Part shown: positions 17,644 through 26,593 of the stretch, in pieces
Layout: every line of letters starts with the position of its first letter
Numbering within the stretch: position 1 is the stretch's first letter
From: JBPBQZ01 sp050955105
GTDB taxonomy: Bacteria > Pseudomonadota > Gammaproteobacteria > Burkholderiales > Burkholderiaceae
DNA: 58,694 nucleotides
Assembly: GCA_050955105.1 (NCBI GenBank)
Contig: JBPBQZ010000034.1
Coordinates: 1 to 58,694 of the forward strand
Direction of reading: 5' to 3'
Made by a program: the position numbers and the translations under genes
Notes under the pieces: model-generated
The model's input: the letters and a program-made list of their open reading frames with translations, nothing else
What the model was told of the DNA's origin: nothing
Database searches by the model: none

Positions 17644-18006
17644 AGCCCCTCTGCAATCATTTCATCGCCGACTTGCAGAGCGCCATGCGTATCGGATAAT
17701 TTCCTTGTCACGCGTGAAGCTTCCGAGCGGTTATCGACGAAGACCGCGCAACAGCCGGAGCTTGCGGGCTTTTTAGATCGGTTTGTCGACACGATGAATG
17801 CCCGTTCCGAGGCAAAGAACTCCGATAGGCGTTACAAACCGAAACACTTTGTTACCCAGTGCCGTCCGCGATTCGACCAGAATGCATTCAACGGTTGCAA
17901 CGCAGATGCTTGCAGTAGCTAGCGAGTCTCAGCGTTGGAATCGTTGCAGCAATGCTTGAATCCATCATTGGTCTCCTCGCGCTAACCCCGTAGCGTGTGG
18001 TTTTCA
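17644..18006 (+). other. Intergenic region with candidate plus-strand small RNA
   Basis: No gene with a convincing ribosome binding site or family resemblance is seen here. A 41-codon frame at 17794-17919 exists but has neither. The right end carries a CGCTA/TAGCG hairpin (17980-17995) and then a strong plus-strand terminator (18007-18033), so a short non-coding transcript diverging from hsp20 is possible. I could not identify its promoter or family. Confidence 0.35.
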
Positions 18007-18033
18007 GCGGGCTCTCGAAGCCCGCTTTTTTTT
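18007..18033 (+). terminator. Strong intrinsic terminator with no gene in front of it
   Basis: GCGGGCT (18007-18013), loop CTCGA, AGCCCGC (18019-18025), then eight Ts (18026-18033). Orientation is plus. The nearest upstream gene, hsp20, runs the other way, so the transcript it ends is unassigned. Confidence 0.85.
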
Positions 18034-18290
18034 GCCCTCATTTTCCCTGCATTTCAATGGTCCTTGCACAGATGTCATGCGTGCGGATAGCTGTTGGCGT
18101 GTGAGTGTCGTGTTCTGCGCGTGTCCTTGCATAGCCGGCCGCTGCCCTCTCGAGCAGCGCCCTCAGCCACTGCGACACCTCGTTACAAGCTCCCGCATTA
18201 CTTACAAACCGTGCACACCTGCACGCGGCGGCCTGCATTAGATTCGAGTCTCTCAAAAACAGTCAACGATGAGACAAAGGATGGGCGCTC

Positions 18291-20489
18291 ATGTCGCGGC
18301 ACAGTAAGACCACACATTTGAAAGTGATCGCGCTTATGGGCGCGCTATTGGCGGGCGCGGTGGTACAGATGCCTGCTTACGCACAGAGTGCTGATCCGCC
18401 GGGACGCGTCGTGCGTCTCAACTACCTCTCAGGCGCGGTCAGCATCTTGCCCGCCGGCGCCACCGATTGGTCTTCTGGCGAGCTCAATCGGCCGCTGACG
18501 ACCGGCGATCAAGTCTGGGCCGACAACGATGCACGCGCCGAACTGCACATCGGTTCGGCGGCACTGCGGCTCGGCGCGCAAACCAGCCTCGACGTGGTGT
18601 CGCTCGACGACCAGTCCGCGCAATTGCGCGTGGCGCAAGGCACGCTCGAACTGCATGTGCGTGCGGTGCCGGCAGGCGGCATGTATGAGATCGACACCCC
18701 CAACGTTGCACTGCAACTCAACAGCCCGGGTGCGGTGCGCGTGGACGTGGCGGCCGATGGCAGCGCCACCACGGTGACGCTGCGAGGCGGCAACGCCGTC
18801 GTCTATGGCGATACCAGTTCATTGCAATTGGCATCGCCCGAGCAATTGCGCTTTAGCGGCACCGCGCTCGCCAGCTCGGCCGCAACCGACGCGCCGGGAC
18901 TCGACGCGTTCGACCAGTGGGTGGCCGGGCGTGACCGGGCCGAGGACAATATCGTCGCGGCGCGCTACGTCTCACGCGAAGTGCCAGGCTATGAGGATCT
19001 CGACGCCAACGGTAGCTGGCGCAGCGTGCCCAACTACGGCAATGTTTGGATACCGCGCGCCGTGCCGGCCGGTTGGGCCCCCTATCGTAGCGGACACTGG
19101 TCGTGGATCGCGCCGTGGGGCTGGACCTGGATCGACGACGCGCCGTGGGGTTTCGCCACCACCCACTACGGACGTTGGGCGTACGTGGACAATAGTTGGG
19201 GCTGGGTGCCGGGGCCGGTGGCGGTTAGCCAGCCGCCGGTGTACGCGCCGGCCCTGGTGGCCTTCGTGGGCGACCGCAACGACGGCGCCAACTGGAGTGT
19301 GAACCTGGCGCTCGGCGCCGCGGCCGTGGCAGCGGTAGCCTGGCTGCCGCTGGGCCCGGGCGAGCCCTGGCATCCGCCGTATCACTACAGCGCCGGCTAC
19401 TACTCGCGCGTGAATAACTACACCACGAACAACCGCACGACCGTCATCAACAACGTCTACATCAACCAACGCGCGCCCAATGGCATCACAGCGGTCGATG
19501 CGCACGGCTTCGTGCGCGGCGCGGCGGTTGGGCCGATCGCCCATTCCTTGCGACCCGATCAACTGGGTCACGGGCACTTCGATGCGGGCGGACCGGCGCT
19601 GGCCCCCGTACGCGAGAGCTTCGGCGCGGGCCTGCGACCGGTGAACGTACGACCACCGGCGGCACTTGGCAATCGCCAGGTACTGGCGACGCGCGCGCCC
19701 GTCGTTCCACCGGCTTTTCACGACACGCTGGCGCAGCGCTATGCGCCACACGGCACACTGCCGGGCGCCGGACCGGCGGTGGTGCGACAAGGCAAGCCGC
19801 CAGGATTCGCCAATCGGCCCGGTGTGGCAGCTAACGCGCCAGGCTCCCGCGCGCCCGCCGCAGCGAACGGTGGCAATGGATTCCACGTCGTCTCCAATCA
19901 CTCGCGGCCGGCACCGGCACCGACGCGTGCTGGCGCTGCGCCCGGAGCGCATGGCGCGCCGCCAGCGGCGGCCGGTGGCTTGCCAGCCGGTGCGCCGGGG
20001 CAACGTCCCGGCGGCGCGGGTCAGCCCGCGAATGTAGGCGAGCCCCAGCGGCCGCAGCAGCCGCCGCGTGAACCACAGGTCGGCCATGCGGCGCCGGGCC
20101 AGCAAGCACCGCAGGCGGGTCGTCCGGCCGAGACCGAGCGCGCTCCCCAAGCTAATCGACCGCCTCAAGCGGAGCGTGCGCCGCAGCCGAATCAAGCGGC
20201 CCGTCCGCCGGAAGCGCCGCAGCGTGCGGCGCCAGCACCACGCGCACCGGAACGCGAACAACCGCGCCCTCAAGCGGCGGCACCGGCACGTGAAGCGCCC
20301 CAAGCGCGACCTGAGGTGCGTGAACCGCCCGCGCAGCGCGAATCGCGAGCGGCGCCTCAACAGGAAGCGCGGCCCGCACCGCAGCAGCACGAGCCGCAAC
20401 GCGAAGCACCGCATGCGGCGCCCCACCCGACGCCACACGAAGCGCCGCACGAGCGAGCGCCCGGCGGCGGCGAGAATCACCACGACTGA
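18291..20489 (+). CDS. Secreted FecR-domain / DUF6600-like protein with Pro/Gln-rich tail
   Basis: The 732-residue protein starts with a signal peptide (cut after AYA, residue 31). Residues about 40-190 resemble a FecR-type beta domain: RLNYLSGAVSILPAG, LTTGDQVWADNDARAELHIG. Residues about 210-310 are Trp/Tyr-rich (YGNVWIPRAVPAGWAPYRSG, GWTWIDDAPWGFATTHYGRW), the pattern of DUF6600-type proteins. After residue 480 the sequence becomes low-complexity Pro, Ala, Gln, Glu and Arg and ends GGGENHHD. No membrane anchor follows the signal, so it is periplasmic or exported. There is no TonB receptor or FecI sigma factor nearby, so iron signalling is not implied. Function unknown. AAGG stands ten bases before the ATG. 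Confidence 0.8.
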   Translation: MSRHSKTTHLKVIALMGALLAGAVVQMPAYAQSADPPGRVVRLNYLSGAVSILPAGATDWSSGELNRPLTTGDQVWADNDARAELHIGSAALRLGAQTSLDVVSLDDQSAQLRVAQGTLELHVRAVPAGGMYEIDTPNVALQLNSPGAVRVDVAADGSATTVTLRGGNAVVYGDTSSLQLASPEQLRFSGTALASSAATDAPGLDAFDQWVAGRDRAEDNIVAARYVSREVPGYEDLDANGSWRSVPNYGNVWIPRAVPAGWAPYRSGHWSWIAPWGWTWIDDAPWGFATTHYGRWAYVDNSWGWVPGPVAVSQPPVYAPALVAFVGDRNDGANWSVNLALGAAAVAAVAWLPLGPGEPWHPPYHYSAGYYSRVNNYTTNNRTTVINNVYINQRAPNGITAVDAHGFVRGAAVGPIAHSLRPDQLGHGHFDAGGPALAPVRESFGAGLRPVNVRPPAALGNRQVLATRAPVVPPAFHDTLAQRYAPHGTLPGAGPAVVRQGKPPGFANRPGVAANAPGSRAPAAANGGNGFHVVSNHSRPAPAPTRAGAAPGAHGAPPAAAGGLPAGAPGQRPGGAGQPANVGEPQRPQQPPREPQVGHAAPGQQAPQAGRPAETERAPQANRPPQAERAPQPNQAARPPEAPQRAAPAPRAPEREQPRPQAAAPAREAPQARPEVREPPAQRESRAAPQQEARPAPQQHEPQREAPHAAPHPTPHEAPHERAPGGGENHHD

Positions 20490-20611
20490 TTGCCAAGCGC
20501 GCTACAGCCGAGCCGCACAAAGGCCGCAGCGCGTCGCTGGCAGGTTCACAACAAGGGAGAGGTGTCGCCGCACGCGGCGCTCCAGCATGGAGGCCGCGGG
20601 GCGAAAGGTCG

Positions 20612-20649
20612 GCTAGCAGACAGTGCGGCAACTAAGCACTGTAGCTAGC
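20612..20649. terminator. Long hairpin between the convergent FecR-like gene and atpC
   Basis: GCTAGC (20612-20617) plus ACAGTGC (20620-20626) pair with GCACTGT (20636-20642) plus GCTAGC (20644-20649) around a nine-base loop, leaving a small internal bulge. Neither side has a T run. Its place between two convergent gene ends suggests a bidirectional terminator or RNA 3'-end stabiliser. Confidence 0.45.
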
Positions 20650-20662
20650 ACGACCGTCTTAC

Positions 20663-21085
20663 TTAACGATGCCGATCGCGCAAACGGCGAATGGCTTGCA
20701 ACTGCGCCACCGCGTAAGTCAACTCGGCCTGGGCCGCAGCGTAGTCGAAATCGGCGCTGGTATTGCTCAGCGCCTCTTCGGCGGCTCGCCGTGCCTGCTC
20801 GGCCTTCGCTTCGTCCAGATCCTGGCCGCGGATCGCCGTGTCGGCGAGCACGGTGACCGAGCCCGGTTGAATCTCGAGGATGCCGCCAGCCACGAACACG
20901 AACTCTTCGTCGCCATTTTCCTGCTCGATACGCACGGCGCCCGGGCGTATCCGCGTGATCAGCGGCGTGTGGCCAGGCAGAATGCCCAGTTCACCGGCCT
21001 CGCCGGGCAGGGCGACGAAGCGCGCCTGACCCGAGAAGATCTGCGCTTCGGCACTGACCACGTCCACCTTGATGGTGCTTGCCAT
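20663..21085 (-). CDS. atpC: ATP synthase F1 subunit epsilon
   Basis: Epsilon is the central-stalk subunit that couples gamma rotation and can inhibit ATP hydrolysis. It has 140 residues. The N-terminal beta sandwich (TIKVDVVSAEAQIFSGQARFVALPGEAGELGILPGHTPL region) and the C-terminal helical pair (LDEAKAEQARRAAEEAL) are both present. It is the last gene of the atpIBEFHAGDC operon, 24 bases after atpD. Confidence 0.96.
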   Translation of the reverse strand: MASTIKVDVVSAEAQIFSGQARFVALPGEAGELGILPGHTPLITRIRPGAVRIEQENGDEEFVFVAGGILEIQPGSVTVLADTAIRGQDLDEAKAEQARRAAEEALSNTSADFDYAAAQAELTYAVAQLQAIRRLRDRHR

Positions 21086-21109
21086 GTCGATTCCTTTAGG
21101 CTGTGCGCG

Positions 21110-22498
21110 TTACTGCTTCTTGGCCTTTTCGAACGCCTCGTCGATGGTACCGACCATGTAGAAGGCTTGTTCGGGCAGGTGATCGCATTCGCCATCGACG
21201 ATCATCTTGAAGCCGCGAATCGTTTCCTTCAACGGCACGTATTTACCTGGCGAACCGGTGAACACTTCCGCGACGTGGAACGGTTGCGACAGGAAGCGCT
21301 GGATCTTGCGCGCACGGCCCACCGCCAGCTTATCATCCGGCGACAGTTCGTCCATGCCCAGAATCGCGATGATGTCGCGCAATTCCTTGTAGCGTTGCAG
21401 CGTTTGCTGCACGCGACGCGTGGTGTCGTAATGCTCCTCGCCGATGACGTTCGGATCGATCTGACGCGAGGTCGAATCGAGCGGATCGACCGCCGGGTAG
21501 ATACCGAGCGAGGCGATATCGCGCGACAACACGACGGTGGCGTCCAAGTGACCGAAGGTGGTGGCCGGCGACGGATCGGTCAAGTCATCGGCTGGCACGT
21601 AGACGGCCTGCACCGAGGTGATCGAACCGCCCTTGGTCGAAGTAATGCGCTCTTGCAGCTTGCCCATTTCTTCGGCCAACGTCGGCTGGTAGCCCACCGC
21701 GGAAGGCATCCGGCCGAGCAGTGCCGACACTTCCGTGCCGGCCAGCGTGAAGCGATAGATATTGTCGACGAAGAACAGCACGTCGCGCCCTTCATCCCGG
21801 AAATGCTCGGCCATCGTCAGGCCGGTGAGCGCCACGCGCAGGCGGTTGCCCGGCGGTTCGTTCATCTGGCCATAGACCAGCGCGACCTTGTCCAGGACGT
21901 TCGAGTCTTTCATTTCATGATAGAAGTCGTTGCCCTCGCGGGTACGCTCGCCAACCCCCGCGAACACGGAGAAACCACCGTGCGCCTTCGCGATGTTGTT
22001 GATGAGTTCCATCATGTTCACGGTCTTGCCCACGCCGGCGCCGCCGAACAGGCCGACCTTGCCGCCCTTCGCGAACGGGCAGATCAAGTCGATAACCTTG
22101 ATGCCGGTTTCCAGCAGATCGGTCGACGGCGACAGCTCGTCGAAACGCGGTGCTTTCTGGTGAATCGCCCGCAGCGTGCCGCGGTCGATGTCACCGGCTT
22201 CGTCGATCGGCCGGCCCAACACGTCCATGATGCGACCCAGCGTCGGCGCACCGACGGGCACGCTGATCGGCGCACCGGTATTCTTCACGGTGAGCCCACG
22301 GCGCAGTCCCTCGGACGACCCGAGACAAATGGTACGCACGACGCCGTCGCCCAGTTGCTGCTGCACTTCGAGCACCAACTCCGAGTTGTCCAACGTCAGC
22401 GCGTCATAGATCTTCGGCATGTTCGAGCTGTGGAACTCGACGTCAACCACCGCGCCGATGCACTGTACGATCTTGCCTTCTGCTATCGCAGTACTCAT
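21110..22498 (-). CDS. atpD: ATP synthase F1 subunit beta
   Basis: This is the catalytic subunit of F1. It has 462 residues. The P-loop GGAGVGKT occupies 152-159; GERTREGNDFY, the Walker B strand DVLFFVDNIYRFT and ALLGRMPSAVGYQPTL are all standard. It reads DNIYRF where most homologues have DNIFRF, a conservative change. The C-terminal helical domain ends FEKAKKQ. Confidence 0.98.
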   Translation of the reverse strand: MSTAIAEGKIVQCIGAVVDVEFHSSNMPKIYDALTLDNSELVLEVQQQLGDGVVRTICLGSSEGLRRGLTVKNTGAPISVPVGAPTLGRIMDVLGRPIDEAGDIDRGTLRAIHQKAPRFDELSPSTDLLETGIKVIDLICPFAKGGKVGLFGGAGVGKTVNMMELINNIAKAHGGFSVFAGVGERTREGNDFYHEMKDSNVLDKVALVYGQMNEPPGNRLRVALTGLTMAEHFRDEGRDVLFFVDNIYRFTLAGTEVSALLGRMPSAVGYQPTLAEEMGKLQERITSTKGGSITSVQAVYVPADDLTDPSPATTFGHLDATVVLSRDIASLGIYPAVDPLDSTSRQIDPNVIGEEHYDTTRRVQQTLQRYKELRDIIAILGMDELSPDDKLAVGRARKIQRFLSQPFHVAEVFTGSPGKYVPLKETIRGFKMIVDGECDHLPEQAFYMVGTIDEAFEKAKKQ

Positions 22499-22591
22499 CG
22501 CTTTTCCTTTAATTACCCTGATTCGTCACACGCTGGCCGCCCGTGCGGCGCATGCGCTATGCGTTAGCGGCCAACGTGGCCGACGGATGCG

Positions 22592-23473
22592 TCAGACGGC
22601 TGCCGCGCCGCCAACGATTTCCGACAGTTCTTTCGTAATCGCGGCCTGCCGGCTCTTGTTGTAGACCAGCTGCATTTCGTTGATGACGGTCTTTGCGTTG
22701 TCGGACGCCGCCTTCATCGCCACCATGCGGGCCGACTGCTCGGACGCCATATTCTCGGCGACCGCCTGGAACACCAGCGCTTCCACGTAACGCACCAGCA
22801 GATCGTCGACCACCGCTTGCGGATCCGGCTCGTAGATGTAATCCCAGCTATGCGCGGCCACGCCGGTGTCATCGCGGCGACCCGCGTTGAAATCGGCCAA
22901 CGGCAGCAATTGCTCGAATACCGGCTCTTGCTTCATCGTGTTGACGAAACGCGTATAGCCCAGATACACGGCATCGAGTTCACCCGCCGCATACGCGTCG
23001 AGCTGCACCTTGATGACGCCGATCAACTTGTCCAGATGCGGCGTGTCGCCCAACTGCGTCACCTGCGACACCACCTGTGCGCCGAAGCGCGACAGGAAGC
23101 CCAGGCCCTTGCCGCCGATCGCGGTGGTCTGCGGCGTGATGCCGCGTTGCTCCAGCTCGCGAAACTTCAGCAGCGTGGCGCGCAGCACATTGGTATTCAT
23201 GCCGCCGCACAGGCCCTTGTCGGTAGTGACGACGATAATGCCGGCCTTTTTCGCCGCAGCCGGCCGCGCCATGAACGGATGCCGATATTCGGGATTCGCA
23301 TGGCTCATGTGCGAAGCGATCTCGCGCACCTTGTCCGCATACGGACGTGCGGCGCGCATACGCTCCTGAGCCCGGCGCATCTTCGAGGCGGCTACCATTT
23401 CCATGGCCTTGGTGATCTTGCGCGTGTTTTGCACGCTCTTGATCTTGCCGCGAATTTCCTTCATTCCAGCCAT
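22592..23473 (-). CDS. atpG: ATP synthase F1 subunit gamma
   Basis: Gamma is the rotating central shaft. It has 293 residues, a normal length. The N-terminal coiled coil MAGMKEIRGKIKSVQNTRKI, the segment ITTDKGLCGGMN-like VVTTDKGLCGGMNTNVLR, and the C-terminal helix (SEQSARMVAMKAASDNAKTV, YNKSRQAAITKELSEIVGGA) are all recognisable. It lies 38 bases after atpA and 93 before atpD. Confidence 0.97.
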   Translation of the reverse strand: MAGMKEIRGKIKSVQNTRKITKAMEMVAASKMRRAQERMRAARPYADKVREIASHMSHANPEYRHPFMARPAAAKKAGIIVVTTDKGLCGGMNTNVLRATLLKFRELEQRGITPQTTAIGGKGLGFLSRFGAQVVSQVTQLGDTPHLDKLIGVIKVQLDAYAAGELDAVYLGYTRFVNTMKQEPVFEQLLPLADFNAGRRDDTGVAAHSWDYIYEPDPQAVVDDLLVRYVEALVFQAVAENMASEQSARMVAMKAASDNAKTVINEMQLVYNKSRQAAITKELSEIVGGAAAV

Positions 23474-23511
23474 TGCCTACTCCTCGTTCGACACCCTGCC
23501 CGCGAAACCGC

Positions 23512-25053
23512 TTAGAACGCGCCAGATTTCTTGAAATCGGCGACGGCCTTGTGCAGCGCGGCTTCGTCGTCTTTCGACAGGTCTTTGGTGTCTTCGATGC
23601 GTCCGACCAGGTCCGCGTACTTCGACTTCAGCGCTTCGTGCAGGCCATGCTCGAACGGCAGCACCTGGTCGATCTCGAGGTCGTCCAGATAGCCGTTGTT
23701 GGCAGCGAACAGCGATGCGGCCAGTTCCCACACCTGCAGCGGCCGATACTGCGGCTGCTTCAACAGTTCGGTGACGCGGCGGCCGCGTTCCAGCTGCTTG
23801 CGGGTCGCTTCGTCCAGATCGGAAGCGAATTGCGCGAAAGCGGCCAGTTCACGGTATTGCGCCAAGTCGGTACGGATACCGCCGGACAGCTTCTTGATGA
23901 CCTTGGTTTGCGCTGCGCCACCGACCCGTGACACCGACACGCCGGCGTTGATAGCCGGACGGATGCCCGCGTTGAACAAGTCGGTTTCCAGGAAGATCTG
24001 GCCGTCGGTAATCGAAATCACGTTGGTCGGCACGAAGGCGGTCACGTCACCGGCTTGCGTTTCGATGATGGGCAGTGCCGTCAGCGAGCCGCTGCGACCG
24101 GTGATCTTGCCCTTCGTGAATTTCTCGACGTAGTCTTCCGAGACGCGCGCCGCGCGTTCCAGCAAACGCGAGTGCAGATAGAACACGTCCCCCGGATACG
24201 CTTCGCGACCCGGCGGCCGACGCAGCAACAGCGAAATCTGACGATATGCCCAGGCTTGCTTGGTCAAATCGTCATAGATGATGAGCGCGTCTTCGCCGCG
24301 ATCGCGGAAGTATTCGCCCATCGTGCAGCCGGCGTAGGGCGCGATGAACTGCATCGCGGCCGAATCGGAAGCCGTGGCGACCACCACGATGGTGTAGGCC
24401 AGCGCGCCGGTTTCTTCCAGCTTGCGCACCACGTTCATGATCGACGAAGCCTTCTGGCCGATCGCGACGTAGATACACGTGACGCCCTTACCCTTCTGGT
24501 TGATGATCGCGTCGATCGCCACCGCGGTCTTGCCGGTCTGGCGATCGCCGATGATCAGCTCGCGCTGTCCACGACCGATCGGCACCATCGCATCGATAGC
24601 CTTCAGGCCGGTTTGCACCGGCTGCGACACCGACTTACGCGAAATCACGCCCGGCGCGATCTTTTCGATCAGATCGAATTCGTCGGTCTGGATCGGACCC
24701 TTGCCGTCGATCGGCACGCCCAGCGCGTCGACCACGCGGCCCAGCAACGCCGGACCGACCGGCACTTGCAGCACGCGGCCCGTGCACTTGACCGTATCGC
24801 CTTCGGAAATGTGTTCGTATTCGCCCAGAATCACCGCGCCGACCGAGTCGCGCTCGAGATTCAGCGCGAGGCCGAAGGTGTTGCCCGGGAATTCGAGCAT
24901 TTCGCCCTGCATCACTTCGGACAAGCCGTGGACTCGCACGATGCCGTCGGTCACGGAGATGACCGTGCCCTGATTGCGGACGTCGGCGCCGTTGTCCAGT
25001 CCCTGAATTCGGCTTTTGATCAGCTCGCTGATCTCAGAGGGGTTGAGTTGCAT
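23512..25053 (-). CDS. atpA: ATP synthase F1 subunit alpha
   Basis: Alpha provides the non-catalytic nucleotide sites of F1. It has 513 residues. The P-loop GDRQTGKT lies at 169-176. PIGRGQRELIIG, CIYVAIGQKASS, ALIIYDDLTKQAWAYRQ and SVSRVGGAAQ confirm identity. It starts MQLNPSEISELIK as in other proteobacteria and lies 88 bases after atpH. Confidence 0.98.
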   Translation of the reverse strand: MQLNPSEISELIKSRIQGLDNGADVRNQGTVISVTDGIVRVHGLSEVMQGEMLEFPGNTFGLALNLERDSVGAVILGEYEHISEGDTVKCTGRVLQVPVGPALLGRVVDALGVPIDGKGPIQTDEFDLIEKIAPGVISRKSVSQPVQTGLKAIDAMVPIGRGQRELIIGDRQTGKTAVAIDAIINQKGKGVTCIYVAIGQKASSIMNVVRKLEETGALAYTIVVVATASDSAAMQFIAPYAGCTMGEYFRDRGEDALIIYDDLTKQAWAYRQISLLLRRPPGREAYPGDVFYLHSRLLERAARVSEDYVEKFTKGKITGRSGSLTALPIIETQAGDVTAFVPTNVISITDGQIFLETDLFNAGIRPAINAGVSVSRVGGAAQTKVIKKLSGGIRTDLAQYRELAAFAQFASDLDEATRKQLERGRRVTELLKQPQYRPLQVWELAASLFAANNGYLDDLEIDQVLPFEHGLHEALKSKYADLVGRIEDTKDLSKDDEAALHKAVADFKKSGAF

Positions 25054-25141
25054 AGATGCTCCTGATCCTGATAGACATTAACCTGTCGCGCACCGTTGCG
25101 CCGACGCGTCGCGCTTATCGTGGCTACGTCGCTTCCGCCGC

Positions 25142-25675
25142 TTACGTCGTCAAAGCCGTTTGCATCCGCGCCAGGCGGGCACGCACCGAGACGTCCAGCA
25201 CTTCGTCGCCAACCGTCGCGCACACGCCGCCGATCAACGACGGATCGACCGTCACATGCGGCTTGAGCTTGCGGCCGAACTTGCGTTCGAGCGTTTGCAC
25301 CAGCTCGGCCAGCGGCGCGCCTTCCAGCGGGAACGCGCTGGCGATCTCCACGTCCGCCGCGCCTTCCTGCGCATTCTTCAACGCATTGAACTGCTCGGCG
25401 ATCTGCGGGCCGAGTTCAAGGCGATGATTTTCTACCAGCATCTGCACGAAGTTCGTGAACGCTGCGTCGCCACTCGCGTCGAGCGCCGACAACACCAGGT
25501 CAATCACCGCGCCGCGGCTGACCTTCGGACTCGAAGCGAGCGACAGCAGCTCGGGGTTTTGCGTCAACGTGGCCAGCGCATCGAGGCGCGCCGCCGCGGC
25601 ATTCAGATCGCCGCCGCGCGCGAGCTCGAACAACGCTTCCGCGTACGGACGGGCGATGGTCGCGAGTTCGGCCAT
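25142..25675 (-). CDS. atpH: ATP synthase subunit delta
   Basis: Delta joins the peripheral stalk to the top of F1. It has 177 residues. MAELATIARPYAEALFELA is the standard N-terminus, and the C-terminal part has KLKPHVTVDPSLIGGVCATVGDEVLD. It starts one base after the atpF stop, so the two are translationally coupled. Confidence 0.95.
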   Translation of the reverse strand: MAELATIARPYAEALFELARGGDLNAAAARLDALATLTQNPELLSLASSPKVSRGAVIDLVLSALDASGDAAFTNFVQMLVENHRLELGPQIAEQFNALKNAQEGAADVEIASAFPLEGAPLAELVQTLERKFGRKLKPHVTVDPSLIGGVCATVGDEVLDVSVRARLARMQTALTT

Positions 25676-25676
25676 A

Positions 25677-26147
25677 TCAGAGCTCGGCCTTCAGTTGATT
25701 CAACAGATCGGCGTGCACTTTTTGGTCCACTTCGCGACGCAGAATCTGTTCTGCGCCCTTGACGGCCAATGCGGCGACTTCGGCGCGCAACGCTTCGCGC
25801 ACCCGCACCGCCTGCTGCTCGGCGTCGTTCTTGGCTTGCGCGACGATACGTGCCGCTTCGGCCTGCGCGTTGCGCTTGATCTCGTCGGCCACGTCCTGCG
25901 CACGTTTTTCGGCATCGGCCACGCGCTGCTGACCTTCGTTGCGCGCTTCGCCGAGTGCCTGTTCGATACGCCGGTTCGCAGCTTCGAGTTCGGCCTTGCC
26001 CTGCTCGCCGGCGGCCAGGCCGTCGGCGATCTTCTTCGCGCGTTCGTCGAGTGCCTTGATCATCGGCGGCCACACGAATTTCATCGTGAACCACGCGAGG
26101 ATCAGAAACACGACCATTTGCGCAATCAGTGTTGCGTTGAGATTCAC
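25677..26147 (-). CDS. atpF: ATP synthase Fo subunit b
   Basis: Subunit b is the peripheral-stalk dimer anchored in the membrane. It has 156 residues: one N-terminal membrane segment (LIAQMVVFLILAWFTMKFVW, about 7-26) and then a long charged Ala-rich coiled coil to the end (EQALGEARNEGQQRVADAEK). It follows atpE after 119 bases, the widest gap in the operon. Confidence 0.96.
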   Translation of the reverse strand: MNLNATLIAQMVVFLILAWFTMKFVWPPMIKALDERAKKIADGLAAGEQGKAELEAANRRIEQALGEARNEGQQRVADAEKRAQDVADEIKRNAQAEAARIVAQAKNDAEQQAVRVREALRAEVAALAVKGAEQILRREVDQKVHADLLNQLKAEL

Positions 26148-26266
26148 GGTGTTTCCTTACTCTGGGCTTTACCGGATGCGGGTAGCTTACCGGCAAGGAA
26201 TGCGGTACTGCGCAACCCGCCCTGCCGTCACTGCAACCCCCCGTATGACGACCTTAAGGCGCCGTC

Positions 26267-26536
26267 TTAACTGGCCAGACGCGACAACAACGGGTTGGCG
26301 AAGGCGAACAGCATGGCCACGCCCACGCCGATCAGGAACGCGGCATCGATCAGACCGGCCAACAGGAACATCTTGGTTTGCAAGGGGTTCATCAATTCGG
26401 GCTGACGCGCACAAGCCTCGATGTACTTACCACCCATCAGGCCGATACCGATACAGGCGCCGATTGCACCCAGGCCGATGATGATGCCGATACCGATGGC
26501 GGTCAGACCCTGGATGTTGGCGATGTAGGCTTGCAT
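26267..26536 (-). CDS. atpE: ATP synthase Fo subunit c
   Basis: Subunit c is the proteolipid of the rotor ring. I start at ATG 26536 (MQAYIANIQGLTAIG), spaced six bases from GGAG, giving 89 residues; a second ATG two codons upstream is less well placed. Two membrane helices flank the polar loop RQPELMNPLQ. Helix 1 has the Gly-rich GIGIIIGLGAIGACIG, and helix 2 has the proton-binding carboxylate Asp64 in LAGLIDAAFLIG. No sodium-binding signature (Gln/Glu pair) is seen, so proton coupling is expected. Confidence 0.97.
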   Translation of the reverse strand: MQAYIANIQGLTAIGIGIIIGLGAIGACIGIGLMGGKYIEACARQPELMNPLQTKMFLLAGLIDAAFLIGVGVAMLFAFANPLLSRLAS

Positions 26537-26593
26537 GATCACTCCTTTGTAAAAGACTTGAAAATCGTTTGTAATTGGAAAACGCTGCGGCTA

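Noticed and set aside
17794..17919. 41-codon plus frame upstream of the orphan terminator
   Set aside because: No ribosome binding site, no recognisable motif; a non-coding transcript explains the terminator equally well.
20669..22567. 632-codon plus-strand open frame opposite atpC-atpD
   Set aside because: It mirrors two certain ATP synthase genes and has the skewed Arg/His/Gln composition typical of antisense frames.
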